64,000 nt of DNA from Andreprevotia chitinilytica DSM 18519 (GCF_000711875.1 NZ_JONM01000014.1:53736-117735); one strand, 5' to 3'; positions 24,770 to 35,623 are shown, numbered from the stretch's first letter. Notes: generated from the letters alone by a model not told the origin. Numbers and translations: made by a program.

Positions 24770-27385
24770 ATGGGCAACAATTGCAAACCCTGGTTGCTGG
24801 CTGCGGCTTTTGCCGCCGCTGCAGCAACCTCGCTGGCGGATGAAGACGGATTCAAGCCCTTGGCCGAGACGCGCGACTGGCCGCGTATCGAGCACAAGAG
24901 CCCGCACGACAGGATGGTGAACTGGAAGGTCGAAGCGCTGCTGCGGCAGATGTCGCTGGAAGAGAAAGTCGGCCAGATGACGCAAGTGGAAATCCAGAAC
25001 GTCACGCCGGATGAAGTCCGCAAATACCACCTCGGTTCGGTGCTTAACGGCGGCGGCTCGTGGCCGGGGCAGAACAAGGCGGCCAAGGTGCAGGACTGGT
25101 TGAACCTGGCGGATTCGCTGTGGGCGGCCTCGGTTGACCCAAGTAATCCGCACCGTATCCCGCTGATCTGGGGCACAGACGCCGTGCACGGTCACAACAA
25201 TGTGCGCGGCGCGACGCTCTACCCGCACAATATCGGCCTCGGCGCGGCACGTGACCCGCGGTTGCTGCATCGAATCGGTGAGGCGGTGGCGCAAGAAGTG
25301 GCCGCTACCGGCATCGACTGGGCATTCGGCCCGACGCTGGCCGTGGTGCGTGATGACCGCTGGGGGCGCACGTACGAAGGCTATTCGGAATACCCGGTGA
25401 TCACCGAAGCTTATGCCGAAGAGGTGATCGAAGGCTTGCAAGGCCGGCTGGGCCGCGACCCAAGCAAAGTCATCGCCACCGCCAAGCATTTCATCGGTGA
25501 TGGCGGCACCACCAACGGCACCGATCAAGGGGTGACCGTGGCGACCGAAGAGACGCTGCGCAACTTGCATGCACGTGGCTACTACGGTGCGTTGCGGGCG
25601 GATGTGCAAACGGTGATGGCCTCGTTCAGCAGCTGGCAGGACCAGAACGCAGGCGCGACGGCCAAGGCCTACAAAATGCACGGCAACAAGTACCTGCTGA
25701 CCGACGTGCTCAAGAACAAGCTCGGTTTCGACGGCTTCGTGATTTCGGATTGGAACGGCATCGGCCAGGTGAACCGCAGCAACAGCGATTCCCCCACCGA
25801 CTGCAGCAATAGCGATTGCCCGTGGGCGATCAACGCCGGCATCGATATGGTGATGGTGCCGGATCGCACCGATTGGCAAGCCTTCATCGCCAACACCATC
25901 GCCGAAGTGAAGAACGGCACGATCCCGCAAGCGCGGATCGATGATGCAGTCCGCCGCATCCTGCGCGTGAAGTTCAACGCCGGCTTGTTCGAAAAGCCCA
26001 CGCCATCGGCCCGTTTGGCGGTGCATGAAGTCGGCACGCCGGAACACCGCGAGCTGGCACGTGAGGCGGTGCGCAAGTCCTTGGTCCTGCTGAAGAACAA
26101 CGGCGGCACCTTGCCGCTGCGGCGTGATGCCAAGGTGTTGGTCGCCGGCAAGAGCGCGGACAACCTCTCTAATCAGGCCGGTGGTTGGTCGGTCACCTGG
26201 CAGGGCTCCGGCTTGACCAACGATGACTTCCCCGGCGCAACCAGTGTGTGGAAAGCGGTGCAGCAGATCGCCCCGCAGGCGGTGCTGGATACCAGCAGTG
26301 ACGGCGCGCTGGCCGACGCCAGTTTCGACGCTGCCGTCGTGGTGATCGGCGAAACGCCGTATGCGGAAGGCGTGGGTGACATCGGCAAGACTAAGACGCT
26401 GGAGCTGGCCCGACTGCATCCGGAAGACGTGAAGCTGATCGAAAGCCTGCGCAGTCGCGGTGTGAAGAAGATCGTCACCGTGCTGTTCTCTGGCCGTCCG
26501 CTCTATGCCAGCCGCGAGCTGAACCGCTCGGATGCCTTTGTCGCCGCGTGGTTGCCGGGGAGCGAAGGGGAGGGCATTGCCGATGTGCTGTTCCGTCGCA
26601 AGAGCGGGGCAGTGAATGTCGACTTTGCCGGCAAGTTGTCCTATTCGTGGCCGAAGTCCGCCTGCCAGACGCCGCTCAACGTGGGCGATGCCGATTACGC
26701 GCCGCTCTATGCCTACGGCTATGGCCTGAACTATCGCCATCCGGCTGAACAAGGCCAGTACGACGAGACCAGCCGCGATTACGGTTGCGGCATGGATGGC
26801 AGCGGCGGCGGTAGCGCCAGCACACCGCTGACGATCTACGATCGCGGCAACCAGAACGGATGGGTGATGCGCATTGGTGCGCCATCCAACTGGGGCGGGA
26901 TCGATGTCGCGCAGGCCAGTGCCAGCACCACCGCGACGCCAGCCGGTGAAATCTCGGCTACGCCAGTGGATGACCAGAACGGCATCCAGTGGGCCGCGGT
27001 GAAGGTGCATTGGAACAACGCGGCCGGGCAGGTCTACATGCAGAGCGCCACATCGCTGGGCACTGATCTCTCGCCGTATCTGAATGCGCATGGTTCACTG
27101 GTGTTCGACGCCAAGCTCGCCACCCCGGCCAGCAGCGCAGTCACGGCGCGGATCGACTGCGGTTATCCGTGCATCGGGGCGGTCGACGTCACCACTGCCG
27201 TCAACGCCTTGCCGGTCAATAGCTGGACGAGCGTGGCGATTCCGCTGAGCTGCTTTGCAACGGCCGGCACGGACTTCACCAATGTCAACACGCCGTTGCT
27301 GCTGTACACCAGCGGCGCGTTCGACATCTCGCTCGCCAATATCCGTTGGGACCCGACCAACCCCGGCACGGTGAGCTGCCCCTGA
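24770..27385 (+). CDS. GH3 exo-beta-glucosidase (glucan glucohydrolase type)
   Basis: 871 residues. Signal peptide (MGNNCKPWLLAAAFAAAAATSLA), then GH3 N-terminal barrel (about 45-390) with KHFIGDGGTTNGTDQG and the nucleophile Asp in GFDGFVISDWNG (D327), then the GH3 C-terminal alpha/beta domain (LVLLKNNGGTLPL..., about 425-630) and a beta-rich C-terminal domain (about 665-871) like that of marine ExoP/CelD 1,4-beta-glucan glucohydrolases. It releases glucose from beta-1,3/1,4-glucan oligomers in the periplasm or outside. GGAG lies 6 nt before ATG 24770. Two LacI-type operators precede it. The GH16 laminarinase gene follows on the same strand. Confidence 0.93.
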   Translation: MGNNCKPWLLAAAFAAAAATSLADEDGFKPLAETRDWPRIEHKSPHDRMVNWKVEALLRQMSLEEKVGQMTQVEIQNVTPDEVRKYHLGSVLNGGGSWPGQNKAAKVQDWLNLADSLWAASVDPSNPHRIPLIWGTDAVHGHNNVRGATLYPHNIGLGAARDPRLLHRIGEAVAQEVAATGIDWAFGPTLAVVRDDRWGRTYEGYSEYPVITEAYAEEVIEGLQGRLGRDPSKVIATAKHFIGDGGTTNGTDQGVTVATEETLRNLHARGYYGALRADVQTVMASFSSWQDQNAGATAKAYKMHGNKYLLTDVLKNKLGFDGFVISDWNGIGQVNRSNSDSPTDCSNSDCPWAINAGIDMVMVPDRTDWQAFIANTIAEVKNGTIPQARIDDAVRRILRVKFNAGLFEKPTPSARLAVHEVGTPEHRELAREAVRKSLVLLKNNGGTLPLRRDAKVLVAGKSADNLSNQAGGWSVTWQGSGLTNDDFPGATSVWKAVQQIAPQAVLDTSSDGALADASFDAAVVVIGETPYAEGVGDIGKTKTLELARLHPEDVKLIESLRSRGVKKIVTVLFSGRPLYASRELNRSDAFVAAWLPGSEGEGIADVLFRRKSGAVNVDFAGKLSYSWPKSACQTPLNVGDADYAPLYAYGYGLNYRHPAEQGQYDETSRDYGCGMDGSGGGSASTPLTIYDRGNQNGWVMRIGAPSNWGGIDVAQASASTTATPAGEISATPVDDQNGIQWAAVKVHWNNAAGQVYMQSATSLGTDLSPYLNAHGSLVFDAKLATPASSAVTARIDCGYPCIGAVDVTTAVNALPVNSWTSVAIPLSCFATAGTDFTNVNTPLLLYTSGAFDISLANIRWDPTNPGTVSCP

Positions 27386-27424
27386 TTTCAGCCATTGATC
27401 TTGATCGCGTGTTGCGGTCAATTT

Positions 27425-27470
27425 CCGGCCGCCGCGTCGCCGCTGAGCAAACAGCAAGCGGCGCGGCCGG
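27425..27470 (+). other. GC-rich hairpin between GH3 and GH16 genes
   Basis: CCGGCCGCCGC pairs with GCGGCGCGGCCGG across a 22-nt loop that has its own short GCCGCT/AGCGGC pairing. No T-run follows, so it may attenuate or process a GH3-GH16 transcript. Confidence 0.4.
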
Positions 27471-27515
27471 TCGGCTGTTCGGTGAATCATTCAGTCAATA
27501 ACAAAGGAGATTGTG

Positions 27516-29024
<1,509 letters not shown>

Positions 29025-29048
29025 ATACGGGAAATTGATGCAGTAATG

Positions 29049-29078
29049 AAAAAGGCCGCCAGATTGGCGGCCTTTTTT
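29049..29078 (+). terminator. GH16 gene terminator
   Basis: AAAAAGGCCGCCA-GATT-GGCGGCC followed by a T-run. Confidence 0.9.
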
Positions 29079-29142
29079 ATCGTGGCGACGAAGAGCCCGG
29101 TGTGATCCGGATCAGGGCAGAGAGCCCGGCACCACTAGAATC

Positions 29143-29219
29143 TGGCGCGCCCAGCAGGAATCGAACCTGCGACCTTCAGCTTCGGAAACTGACACTCTAT
29201 CCAACTGAGCTATGGGCGC
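29143..29219 (-). tRNA. tRNA-Arg (anticodon CCG)
   Basis: 77 nt on the minus strand starting GCGCCCATAGCTCAGTTGG and ending with the acceptor strand and encoded CCA. The anticodon stem TCAGT/GCTGA closes the loop TTCCGAA, giving anticodon CCG, which reads CGG. The T-arm GCAGG-TTCGAAT-CCTGC is canonical. No integrase or duplicated 3' end is seen beside it. Confidence 0.97.
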
Positions 29220-29270
29220 TACGAGGTGGCGGATAATAGCGCGTTTTGCAGGGAGCGTCCATGCACGGCT

Positions 29271-29298
29271 TTGTGACACGCCCCTTTGCACGTATAAT
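29271..29298 (+). promoter_or_regulatory. Sigma70 promoter of the cytochrome gene
   Basis: TTGTGA (29271-29276), 16-nt spacer, perfect TATAAT (29293-29298), about 48 nt before the cytochrome c start codon. Confidence 0.65.
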
Positions 29299-29345
29299 CC
29301 GGCCGGTTATTCCACCTCCAAAGACATGACATAAGGGATGGCAGC

Positions 29346-30098
29346 ATGAGCGGTTCCAACGCATCTTCGTCAGCGAAGGACGTCGTTTTTCAGATCGTGG
29401 TATCGATCGTCGGTTTGGTGTTGTTCGGTGTATTGATTGCAAAGCTGGTTAATTCGGGTACCCATGTCGATCTGGGTGCGACGACGATGTCCAATGAAGC
29501 CGTTGCCGCCCGGTTGAAGCCGGTTGGTGTGGTGAAAGTCGTTGACGGCGGCCCGCCGGGATCGCGCAGCGGCAAGGCTGTGTTCGAAGCGGTTTGTATT
29601 TCCTGTCACGGCACGGGCCTCGCTGGCTCGCCGAAGTTCGGTGATGCAGGTGCCTGGGCGCCGCGTATCGCCAAGGGCTTCGAGACGTTGTGGGGTCATG
29701 CGATCAAGGGCTTCAACGCCATGCCGGCCAAGGGCGGTTCGCCTGATCTGACGGATGACGAAGTCAAACGTGCTGTTGCCTATATGGGTAACGCTGGTGG
29801 CGGCAAATTCACCGAGCCACCAGTACAAGGCGGTGCGGCAGGTGGCGCGATTGATCCTGCCACCAAGGGCAAGGAAGTCTGGGAAGGTACTTGCCAGGCA
29901 TGCCACGCTACTGGCGCAGCTGGCGCACCGAAGATCGGTAACAAGGCTGATTGGGCCCCGCGCCTGAAAGACGGTGCTGATGCAGCCATCGCTATCGGTA
30001 TGAAGGGCCTGAATGCAATGCCGCCGAAGGGTGGTTACACCGGTTCCGATGCCGAGTTCAAAGCAGCAGCGCTCTACATGATCGGCCAATCCAAGTAA
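29346..30098 (+). CDS. Membrane-anchored dihaem cytochrome c (c5 type)
   Basis: 250 residues. One N-terminal membrane anchor (about 13-35, VVFQIVVSIVGLVLFGVLIAKLV) and two cytochrome-c domains in the periplasm with CISCH (84-88) and CQACH (183-187). Each is followed by GxPKxGxxxxWAPR and a methionine ligand in NAMPAKGG / NAMPPKGG. The two domains are internal duplicates of the c5/c553 type, common as electron carriers to terminal oxidases in Neisseriales. A good promoter lies upstream and a terminator downstream. Confidence 0.93.
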   Translation: MSGSNASSSAKDVVFQIVVSIVGLVLFGVLIAKLVNSGTHVDLGATTMSNEAVAARLKPVGVVKVVDGGPPGSRSGKAVFEAVCISCHGTGLAGSPKFGDAGAWAPRIAKGFETLWGHAIKGFNAMPAKGGSPDLTDDEVKRAVAYMGNAGGGKFTEPPVQGGAAGGAIDPATKGKEVWEGTCQACHATGAAGAPKIGNKADWAPRLKDGADAAIAIGMKGLNAMPPKGGYTGSDAEFKAAALYMIGQSK

Positions 30099-30116
30099 GC
30101 GGATTTCGCATGATCG

Positions 30117-30142
30117 AACGGGCGGCCTAGGCCGCCCGTTTT
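30117..30142 (+). terminator. Cytochrome gene terminator
   Basis: AACGGGCGGCC-TA-GGCCGCCCGTT then TTTC; long stem with a short T-run. Confidence 0.8.
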
Positions 30143-30174
30143 CATTGGCACGACGAAACTGAGGGAATAAACCG

Positions 30175-30666
30175 ATGACCACAACTTTGCAGATCCGCCC
30201 GGCCCAGCCGAGTGACGTCGCCGATATCCTGGCGATGATTCGCGAACTGGCTGAATTCGAGCACCTGAGCCATCTCGTCGAAGCGACCGAAGCCAAACTC
30301 ATGGCTGATCTATTCGGCTCGCAGCCTGCGGCTGAGTGCGTGGTGGCGACGGTTGGTGATTCGCCCGCTGGATTCGCACTGTTCTTCCATAACTATTCGA
30401 CCTTTCTCGCCAAACGCGGCCTGTATCTGGAAGACCTGTTCGTGCGGCCCGCCTTTCGCAGGCATGGCGTTGGCAAGGCGCTGATTCGTCATCTCGGCCG
30501 GCTGGCAGTCGAGCGCGGTTGCGGCCGGTTCGAGTGGTGCGTGCTGGATTGGAACGCGAATGCCATCGCGTTCTACCAAGGCTTGGGTGCAACGGTGATG
30601 CCCGATTGGCGCCTTTGCCGGGTAACAGGCGATGCGCTGACGGCAATCGCGCAGCCCGACGCCTGA
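30175..30666 (+). CDS. GNAT acetyltransferase (diamine acetyltransferase-like)
   Basis: 163 residues, GNAT fold. The acetyl-CoA-binding motif A is LYLEDLFVRPAFRRHGVGKALI (about 83-104), followed by CGRFEWCVLDWNANAIAFYQGLGA. These segments are those of the spermidine/spermine or thialysine acetyltransferase group, so a small amine is a reasonable substrate. Start ATG 30175 lies 32 nt after the cytochrome terminator; a Gdx-type exporter gene follows. Confidence 0.85.
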   Translation: MTTTLQIRPAQPSDVADILAMIRELAEFEHLSHLVEATEAKLMADLFGSQPAAECVVATVGDSPAGFALFFHNYSTFLAKRGLYLEDLFVRPAFRRHGVGKALIRHLGRLAVERGCGRFEWCVLDWNANAIAFYQGLGATVMPDWRLCRVTGDALTAIAQPDA

Positions 30667-30758
30667 TGTGTTGACTGGTCGGCGCGCCTCTTCCGGGTTT
30701 CCGGCACGCTGACTTTTGATTCGAGCCCGATTCGTTTGCTACGAAAAGGAGTTCGTTG

Positions 30759-31079
30759 ATGTTCAATCCCTGGTTGGTGCTGGGCCTGGCTGTTTTTACT
30801 GAAATCGTCTGGGCCTTGTCGCTTAAATATGTGCAGCTCCATCCAAGCCCGTGGGTGATGGCCGGATCAATCGCGTTGTCCTTCGTCAACATGGCTTTGC
30901 TGTCGTTTGCGATGCGCGATATTCCGGCCGGCACCGCATATGCGATCTGGACTGGCCTTGGCGCGATTGGCGTGACGATTGGCGGCATGATCTGGTTTGG
31001 TGATCCGCTTGGCGCGGCGCGGGTGTTCTTCCTGCTGCTGATCGTGGGTGGGGTGGTGGGTTTGAAAGTGGTGACTTGA
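30759..31079 (+). CDS. gdx: SMR-family guanidinium exporter (Gdx/SugE type)
   Basis: 106 residues, four TM helices. The membrane Glu is in LAVFTEIVWALSLKY; the E-x-x-W-A-x-x-LKY pattern is that of SugE/Gdx guanidinium exporters rather than EmrE-type multidrug pumps. GTAYAIWTGLGAIG in TM3 also matches Gdx. AAAGGAG lies 7 nt before ATG 30759 (in-frame TTG at 30756 is too close). It works as an antiparallel dimer, by family. I could not find a guanidine riboswitch in the 92-nt leader. Confidence 0.85.
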   Translation: MFNPWLVLGLAVFTEIVWALSLKYVQLHPSPWVMAGSIALSFVNMALLSFAMRDIPAGTAYAIWTGLGAIGVTIGGMIWFGDPLGAARVFFLLLIVGGVVGLKVVT

Positions 31080-31090
31080 GCGCCGCCTGA

Positions 31091-31125
31091 AAAGCAAAAA
31101 GCCGGCATTGCCGGCTTTTTGCTTT
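31091..31125. terminator. Bidirectional terminator
   Basis: A 15-bp stem (AAAGCAAAAAGCCGG / CCGGCTTTTTGCTTT) with a CATTG loop between the convergent gdx and hydrolase genes; A/T tracts on both sides. Confidence 0.88.
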
Positions 31126-31136
31126 GGGTGAGCGAA

Positions 31137-32009
31137 TCAGACCCCGTTCTGTTTGAAGAAGGCCAGCATCTTCGCCCAGGCATCCGTCGCTGCTGCGGCG
31201 TTGTAGCTCGGTCGGTAGTCGGCATTGAAGCCATGCTCGGCTTCCGGGTAGACGTTGATCTGGTCGTTGCTGCCGGCGGCCTTGAGCGCCGCACGCATCT
31301 TCTCGATGCTCTCGGCCGTAATCCCTTTGTCCAGACCGCCATAGAAGCCGATCACCGGTGTTTTCAACTTCTGCACGATATCAATGGGGTAGAGCGGATT
31401 GTTCGGCGAGGTCGCACCCATCAGCCGGCCATACCATGCTGCGCCGGCTTTCAAGGCTGGATTGTGCGCGGCATACAGCCAGACGATGCGCCCGCCCCAG
31501 CAGAAGCCGGTGGTGGCCAGCCGCTTGGCATCGCCGCCGTGCTGACCGGCCCATTGGGCCGTGGCATCGAGGTCGGACAACACTTGCTCGTCCGGCACTT
31601 GTGAGACGACCTTGGTCAACAGATCGTTGATCTCCGGATACTGGCGCGGATCGCCCTGGCGGAAATACAATTCCGGCGCGATGGCGAGATAACCCTGCTT
31701 GGCCAGTCGTCGGCACAAGTCCTGAATATGTTCGTGCACGCCAAACACTTCCTGCACCACCAGCACGATGGGCAGCGGGCCTTTGGTATCGGCCGGTTGG
31801 GCGCGATAGGCCGGTAGTGTGGCACCCGCGACGGGAATGCCGACCGAACCAGCTGTCAGGCCCTTGTTGTCGGTGGTGATCGTGCTGGCGGCGACCGGTT
31901 TGACTGCCAATGCAAAACCGGCAGCGATGCTCACTGCCAGAAACTGGCGACGCGAATGGTCATCGGGTGTGTGATTATGCGAGGGAGAGGCAGGCGTTGA
32001 ATCGGTCAT
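31137..32009 (-). CDS. Tat-exported dienelactone hydrolase family protein
   Basis: 290 residues. A twin-arginine signal (HSRRQFLAVSIAAGFALAV, RR at 20-21) suggests export in folded form. The hydrolase domain has a Cys nucleophile in GFCWGG (C170), Asp in YGGLDKGI and His in EAEHGF, the Cys-Asp-His triad of dienelactone hydrolase. E in VVQEVFG matches the family Glu. Substrate unknown. GGAG lies 7 nt before ATG 32009, favoured over in-frame ATG 32045. Confidence 0.88.
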   Translation of the reverse strand: MTDSTPASPSHNHTPDDHSRRQFLAVSIAAGFALAVKPVAASTITTDNKGLTAGSVGIPVAGATLPAYRAQPADTKGPLPIVLVVQEVFGVHEHIQDLCRRLAKQGYLAIAPELYFRQGDPRQYPEINDLLTKVVSQVPDEQVLSDLDATAQWAGQHGGDAKRLATTGFCWGGRIVWLYAAHNPALKAGAAWYGRLMGATSPNNPLYPIDIVQKLKTPVIGFYGGLDKGITAESIEKMRAALKAAGSNDQINVYPEAEHGFNADYRPSYNAAAATDAWAKMLAFFKQNGV

Positions 32010-32304
32010 CGAATCGCTCCGTTTAAAGAATGGCCAAATAAGCATAATGCAGCGCTGGCGATTTGGATGACGGCCGGTATATAACTTGGAATACTGACTT
32101 GATAATGCGGCGCAGTTGCCGCCTGTTGATTGCTGATAGGTAATTGTGGCGCGATACCGTATACTGACCCCGCAAATTCAATCAGCCCGACGCAATGACC
32201 GGCCCACCCGCCGGCATGAGGCTGCAAACCTGTCCTGATCTACTCCAGATTTTCATCTGCTGCGTCGCAGCCGGGACAACTGTATCTTTCTTCGGAAATC
32301 ATTT

Positions 32305-34002
32305 ATGCCCTTTGCTTCCCTCGGTCTGGACGACTCACTGGTACGCGCCTGCGCTGAACGCGGCTACACCGAACCGACCCCAATCCAGACCCAGGCCATT
32401 CCGGCCATTCTCACCGGCGGTGATCTGCTTGCAGGCGCCCAGACCGGTACCGGCAAGACCGCCGGCTTTACCCTCCCCATTTTGCAATTGCTGTCGAAAA
32501 AGCCGGCTGAAAAGCCCGGTATCCGTGCCCTGATCCTGACCCCGACGCGTGAATTGGCCGCGCAGGTGGAAGAAAGCGTGCGCGAATATGGCAAACACAC
32601 TGGCCTCAAATCGATGGTGATGTTCGGCGGCGTGAGCATCAACCCGCAAATCAAGGCCCTCAAGGGCAAGATCGACATTCTCGTCGCGACCCCTGGCCGC
32701 CTGCTCGATCACGTATCGCAAAAGACGGTCGATCTCTCGAACGTTGAAATCCTCGTCCTCGATGAAGCCGACCGCATGCTCGACATGGGCTTTATCCACG
32801 ACATCAAGAAAGTGCTGGCACTGCTGCCGAAGAAGCGCCAGAACCTGTTGTTCTCCGCTACTTTCTCGGAAGAAATCAAGGCGCTGGCCGATAAGCTGCT
32901 CAACCAGCCTGCGCTGATCGAAGTCGCTCGCCGCAATGCGACTGCCGAGACGATCGCCCAGCGCGTGCACCCGGTTGATCGCGACAAGAAACGCCAACTG
33001 CTGGCGCATCTGATCAAGCAACACAACTGGTTCCAGGTACTGGTGTTCACCCGCACCAAGCACGGCGCAAACCGTCTGGCCGAACAATTGGGCAAGGATG
33101 GTATCCCGTCATTGGCGATCCACGGCAACAAGAGCCAAGGCGCTCGTACCCGTGCGTTGTCCGAGTTCAAATCCGGCACGCTGCAAGTGTTGGTGGCCAC
33201 CGATATCGCTGCACGCGGTATCGACATCGACGAACTGCCGCACGTGGTCAATTACGAGCTGCCGAATGTGTCGGAAGACTACGTGCACCGCATCGGCCGT
33301 ACCGGCCGCGCCGGTGCGGAAGGCGAAGCGATTTCGCTGGTCTGTGTCGATGAAATCAAGCTGCTGCACGACATCGAGCGTTTGATCAAACGCGAAATCC
33401 CGAGCCAGGTGATCGAAGGCTTCGAGCCCGATCCGACCATCAAGGCGGAACCGATCCAGAATGGCCGCCGCGGCCAAGGCGGCCAAGGGCAGGGCCAGCA
33501 GCGTCAAGGACGTCAACCACGTCCGCAACGTGCCGAGGGCGAAGCGGGCGAAGGCCAGCAACGTCAGCCGCGTCGCGAAGGTCGCGGCCAAGGTCAGCCA
33601 CGCCAAGGCGGGCAGGGTGCCCAAGGTGAAGGTCAACAGCCGCGCCGCGAAGGCCAAGGACAAGGCCAGCCGCGCCAAGGTCAGGGTCAAGGCGGCCAGC
33701 AACGGAAAAACCGTGAAGGCGGTCAGGGCCAAGGGCAACCGCGTACGGGTCAAGGTCAGCCGCGCCAAGGTGGTCAGGGCGGCCAAGGTCAGGGCCAAGG
33801 TGCGCAAGGACGTGGCAAGAGCAGCCAGCAGCCGCGCGGTCAGGGTGGTCAAAGCCAGCCCCGGAACAATCCCAATGCGCAAAGCCGTGGCAATAGCAAT
33901 CCGCCGCGTGATCCGTCGTACTGGGATGAGCGCCAGCCGACCAGCAATGAGAGCCGGCCGATCGCTGCGCTGTTCGATACGCCGCGTCGTCGTCATAGCT
34001 AA
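32305..34002 (+). CDS. rhlE: RhlE-type DEAD-box RNA helicase
   Basis: 565 residues. Core (1-375) with Q motif, [20 protein letters not shown] ([12 protein letters not shown]), SAT, and HRIGRTGR in the second RecA domain; it unwinds RNA using ATP in RNA decay and ribosome assembly. The C-terminal 175 residues are a disordered tail made of repeated GQGQ, RQGQ and GGQ units with scattered Arg, likely an RNA-binding or phase-separating tail. The matching DNA (about 33460-33880) is a run of imperfect short repeats. The 295-nt leader may allow cold-shock control. Confidence 0.95.
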   Translation: MPFASLGLDDSLVRACAERGYTEPTPIQTQAIPAILTGGDLLAGAQTGTGKTAGFTLPILQLLSKKPAEKPGIRALILTPTRELAAQVEESVREYGKHTGLKSMVMFGGVSINPQIKALKGKIDILVATPGRLLDHVSQKTVDLSNVEILVLDEADRMLDMGFIHDIKKVLALLPKKRQNLLFSATFSEEIKALADKLLNQPALIEVARRNATAETIAQRVHPVDRDKKRQLLAHLIKQHNWFQVLVFTRTKHGANRLAEQLGKDGIPSLAIHGNKSQGARTRALSEFKSGTLQVLVATDIAARGIDIDELPHVVNYELPNVSEDYVHRIGRTGRAGAEGEAISLVCVDEIKLLHDIERLIKREIPSQVIEGFEPDPTIKAEPIQNGRRGQGGQGQGQQRQGRQPRPQRAEGEAGEGQQRQPRREGRGQGQPRQGGQGAQGEGQQPRREGQGQGQPRQGQGQGGQQRKNREGGQGQGQPRTGQGQPRQGGQGGQGQGQGAQGRGKSSQQPRGQGGQSQPRNNPNAQSRGNSNPPRDPSYWDERQPTSNESRPIAALFDTPRRRHS

Positions 34003-34013
34003 GGAAGCCTACT

Positions 34014-34493
34014 GTGTACTTCGAGCATGCCGTCGTAATCAACGAGCCCGGCAACCCGCTGGTCACGCCGCTTAGCATTGAGCAGCTGTGGAATGGCTTG
34101 GTATTGCGCGCTGAGGCCCCTGATCTGTTTCTCGATCATGTGGACGAGGTACGCATTCTGGAGCGCAGTGCCGGTGTACTGCTGCGGGAAATGCAGATGG
34201 GTAACTTGATGGTGCGTGATCGGATTAAGCTCACGCCGCATCAATCGGTGCATCACGACACCGAAGCCAACGAGCAACACCAGGGCGGCACGTTGACCAT
34301 CACGATCGAAGTGCCGGAAGCCGAACAGTTGCTGGTGCGCTTTGTGTACAACACGCCCGTGGAAGAACACGACCCGCAGGCCGGTGAAGGTGAGGCCAAT
34401 TACGTGGCCTACCTGAAAGCGGCCTACCGGAATATGGATGTTGAGGCGCTGCGCAAGATCAGGAGCATGGCCGAGGCGGGTGAACTGGGTTAA
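34014..34493 (+). CDS. SRPBCC protein, AtaL-like
   Basis: 159 residues starting at GTG 34014 with AAGGAAG 6 nt upstream and only 11 nt after rhlE, so co-transcribed with it. Pattern PLSIEQLWNGLVLRAEAPDLFLDHVDEVRILE...LLREMQMGNLMVRDRI...GGTLTITIEVPE is that of the AtaL-like subgroup of the SRPBCC fold (formerly DUF1857). Probably binds a small hydrophobic molecule; function unknown. A terminator follows. Confidence 0.82.
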   Translation: MYFEHAVVINEPGNPLVTPLSIEQLWNGLVLRAEAPDLFLDHVDEVRILERSAGVLLREMQMGNLMVRDRIKLTPHQSVHHDTEANEQHQGGTLTITIEVPEAEQLLVRFVYNTPVEEHDPQAGEGEANYVAYLKAAYRNMDVEALRKIRSMAEAGELG

Positions 34494-34525
34494 GCGCCTG
34501 TTCCACGCAAGGTGTATTGCACCGG

Positions 34526-34560
34526 AAAAGAGGTCATCGACAGATGGCCTCTTTTTATTT
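34526..34560 (+). terminator. Terminator of the rhlE unit
   Basis: AAAAGAGGTCAT-CGACAG-ATGGCCTCTTTT (one G-T pair) followed by TATTT. Confidence 0.8.
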
Positions 34561-34678
34561 GGTCGCTGGCTTGTTGACTGCAGTGATCGATTTGCCAGCT
34601 AACTGTATTCCTCACTTTCCCCAATTAGGCACGCAACCATAACAGCTTAAAGTGGGCTGTCATTAATAGGACTCGCTC

Positions 34679-35563
34679 ATGCAAACCGGCATTCTCTTCA
34701 GCTTGGCGGCCTACATCATCTGGGGCCTGCTGCCGCTATACATCAAATCGCTGCATGGCATTGGGCCCATGGAAATCCTCCTGCACCGCATGGTCTGGTC
34801 GCTGGTGTTTCTGGGGGTGATCCTGGCATGGCGTCGCCAATGGGCCTGGCTCAAGCCGGCGTTTTCGAATCCCAAGCTGATCGTAGGCTTTGTGATCAGT
34901 GCCTTGCTGCTGGCCTGTAACTGGTTCACCTACATCTGGTCGGTCAATGCCGGGCACGTGGTGGACGCGAGTTTGGGTTATTTCATCAATCCCTTGGTCA
35001 GCGTCATGCTGGGGGTGCTGTTTCTGCACGAGCGTCTGCGGCGTGGGCAATGGGCCGCCATCGCGGTGGCCGCCGCTGGCGTGTTGTGGCTCACCATCGC
35101 CACCGGCCATCTGCCGTGGATTGCGCTGTTGTTGGCGGCCACTTTCGGCACCTACGGTCTGCTACGCAAAACGGCGGCGCTGGGGGCGCTGGAAGGCTTG
35201 TCGCTGGAAACGCTGTTGCTGTTTCCGCTGGCGGGCAGTCTGTTGGCCTCGCTGTTCATTCACGGAGAGGCAGGCTTCAGTCATGCCACGACTGGCGTGC
35301 AGTTTCTGGCGCTGATGGCTGGGCCGATCACCGCGATTCCCTTGCTGCTGTTTGCTGCCGGTGCACGACGGATTCCATTGTCTCTGCTGGGCTTGCTGCA
35401 ATATGTCGGGCCGACGCTGCAGCTATTGTTGGGCGTGCTGCTGTGGCACGAGCCGTTCGGCGTAGACAAGATGATTGGCTTCGCGTTTATCTGGACGGCA
35501 CTGGCGCTGTATACACTCGAAGGGCTGTGGACGACGCGTCGGCGCGGGTTGGCCAGTATCTGA
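34679..35563 (+). CDS. rarD: EamA-family transporter RarD
   Basis: 294 residues, ten TM helices in two EamA repeats. Close to E. coli RarD throughout: LAAYIIWGLLPLYIK, EILLHRMVWSLVF, CNWFTYIWSVNAGHVVDASLGYFINPLVSVMLG, and LGLLQYVGPTLQLLLGV. Named from chloramphenicol resistance in Pseudomonas, but the natural substrate is unknown. AGGA precedes the ATG. It is the second RarD-type gene of the window and the less divergent one. Confidence 0.92.
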   Translation: MQTGILFSLAAYIIWGLLPLYIKSLHGIGPMEILLHRMVWSLVFLGVILAWRRQWAWLKPAFSNPKLIVGFVISALLLACNWFTYIWSVNAGHVVDASLGYFINPLVSVMLGVLFLHERLRRGQWAAIAVAAAGVLWLTIATGHLPWIALLLAATFGTYGLLRKTAALGALEGLSLETLLLFPLAGSLLASLFIHGEAGFSHATTGVQFLALMAGPITAIPLLLFAAGARRIPLSLLGLLQYVGPTLQLLLGVLLWHEPFGVDKMIGFAFIWTALALYTLEGLWTTRRRGLASI

Positions 35564-35581
35564 GCTGATTGAGTCAACGAT

Positions 35582-35623
35582 ATAAACAACAACGCCGCCC
35601 TGATTGGGCGGCGTTATTGTTTA
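35582..35623. terminator. Bidirectional terminator (rarD / lpdA)
   Basis: AACGCCGCCC-TGATT-GGGCGGCGTT extended on both sides by TAAACAA/TTGTTTA with one mismatch. Serves both convergent transcripts, and ends the long minus-strand zwf-to-lpdA series. Confidence 0.88.

Noticed and set aside
24764..27091. A 775-residue open frame antisense to the GH3 gene
   Set aside because: Composition is His/Arg/Ala-rich with no domain; it is a shadow of GH3 coding. Similar long antisense frames opposite the ABC ATPase (22186-23499), the permease (20282-21694) and aceE (39189-41975) were rejected for the same reason.
29143..29345. tRNA-Arg as an attachment site of an integrated island
   Set aside because: There is no integrase gene nearby and no repeat of the tRNA 3' end was seen in the neighbouring DNA.
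30667..30758. Possible guanidine riboswitch before the Gdx-type gene
   Set aside because: ACGA occurs once near the start codon, but I could not find two hairpins with ACGR loops or the other class patterns.
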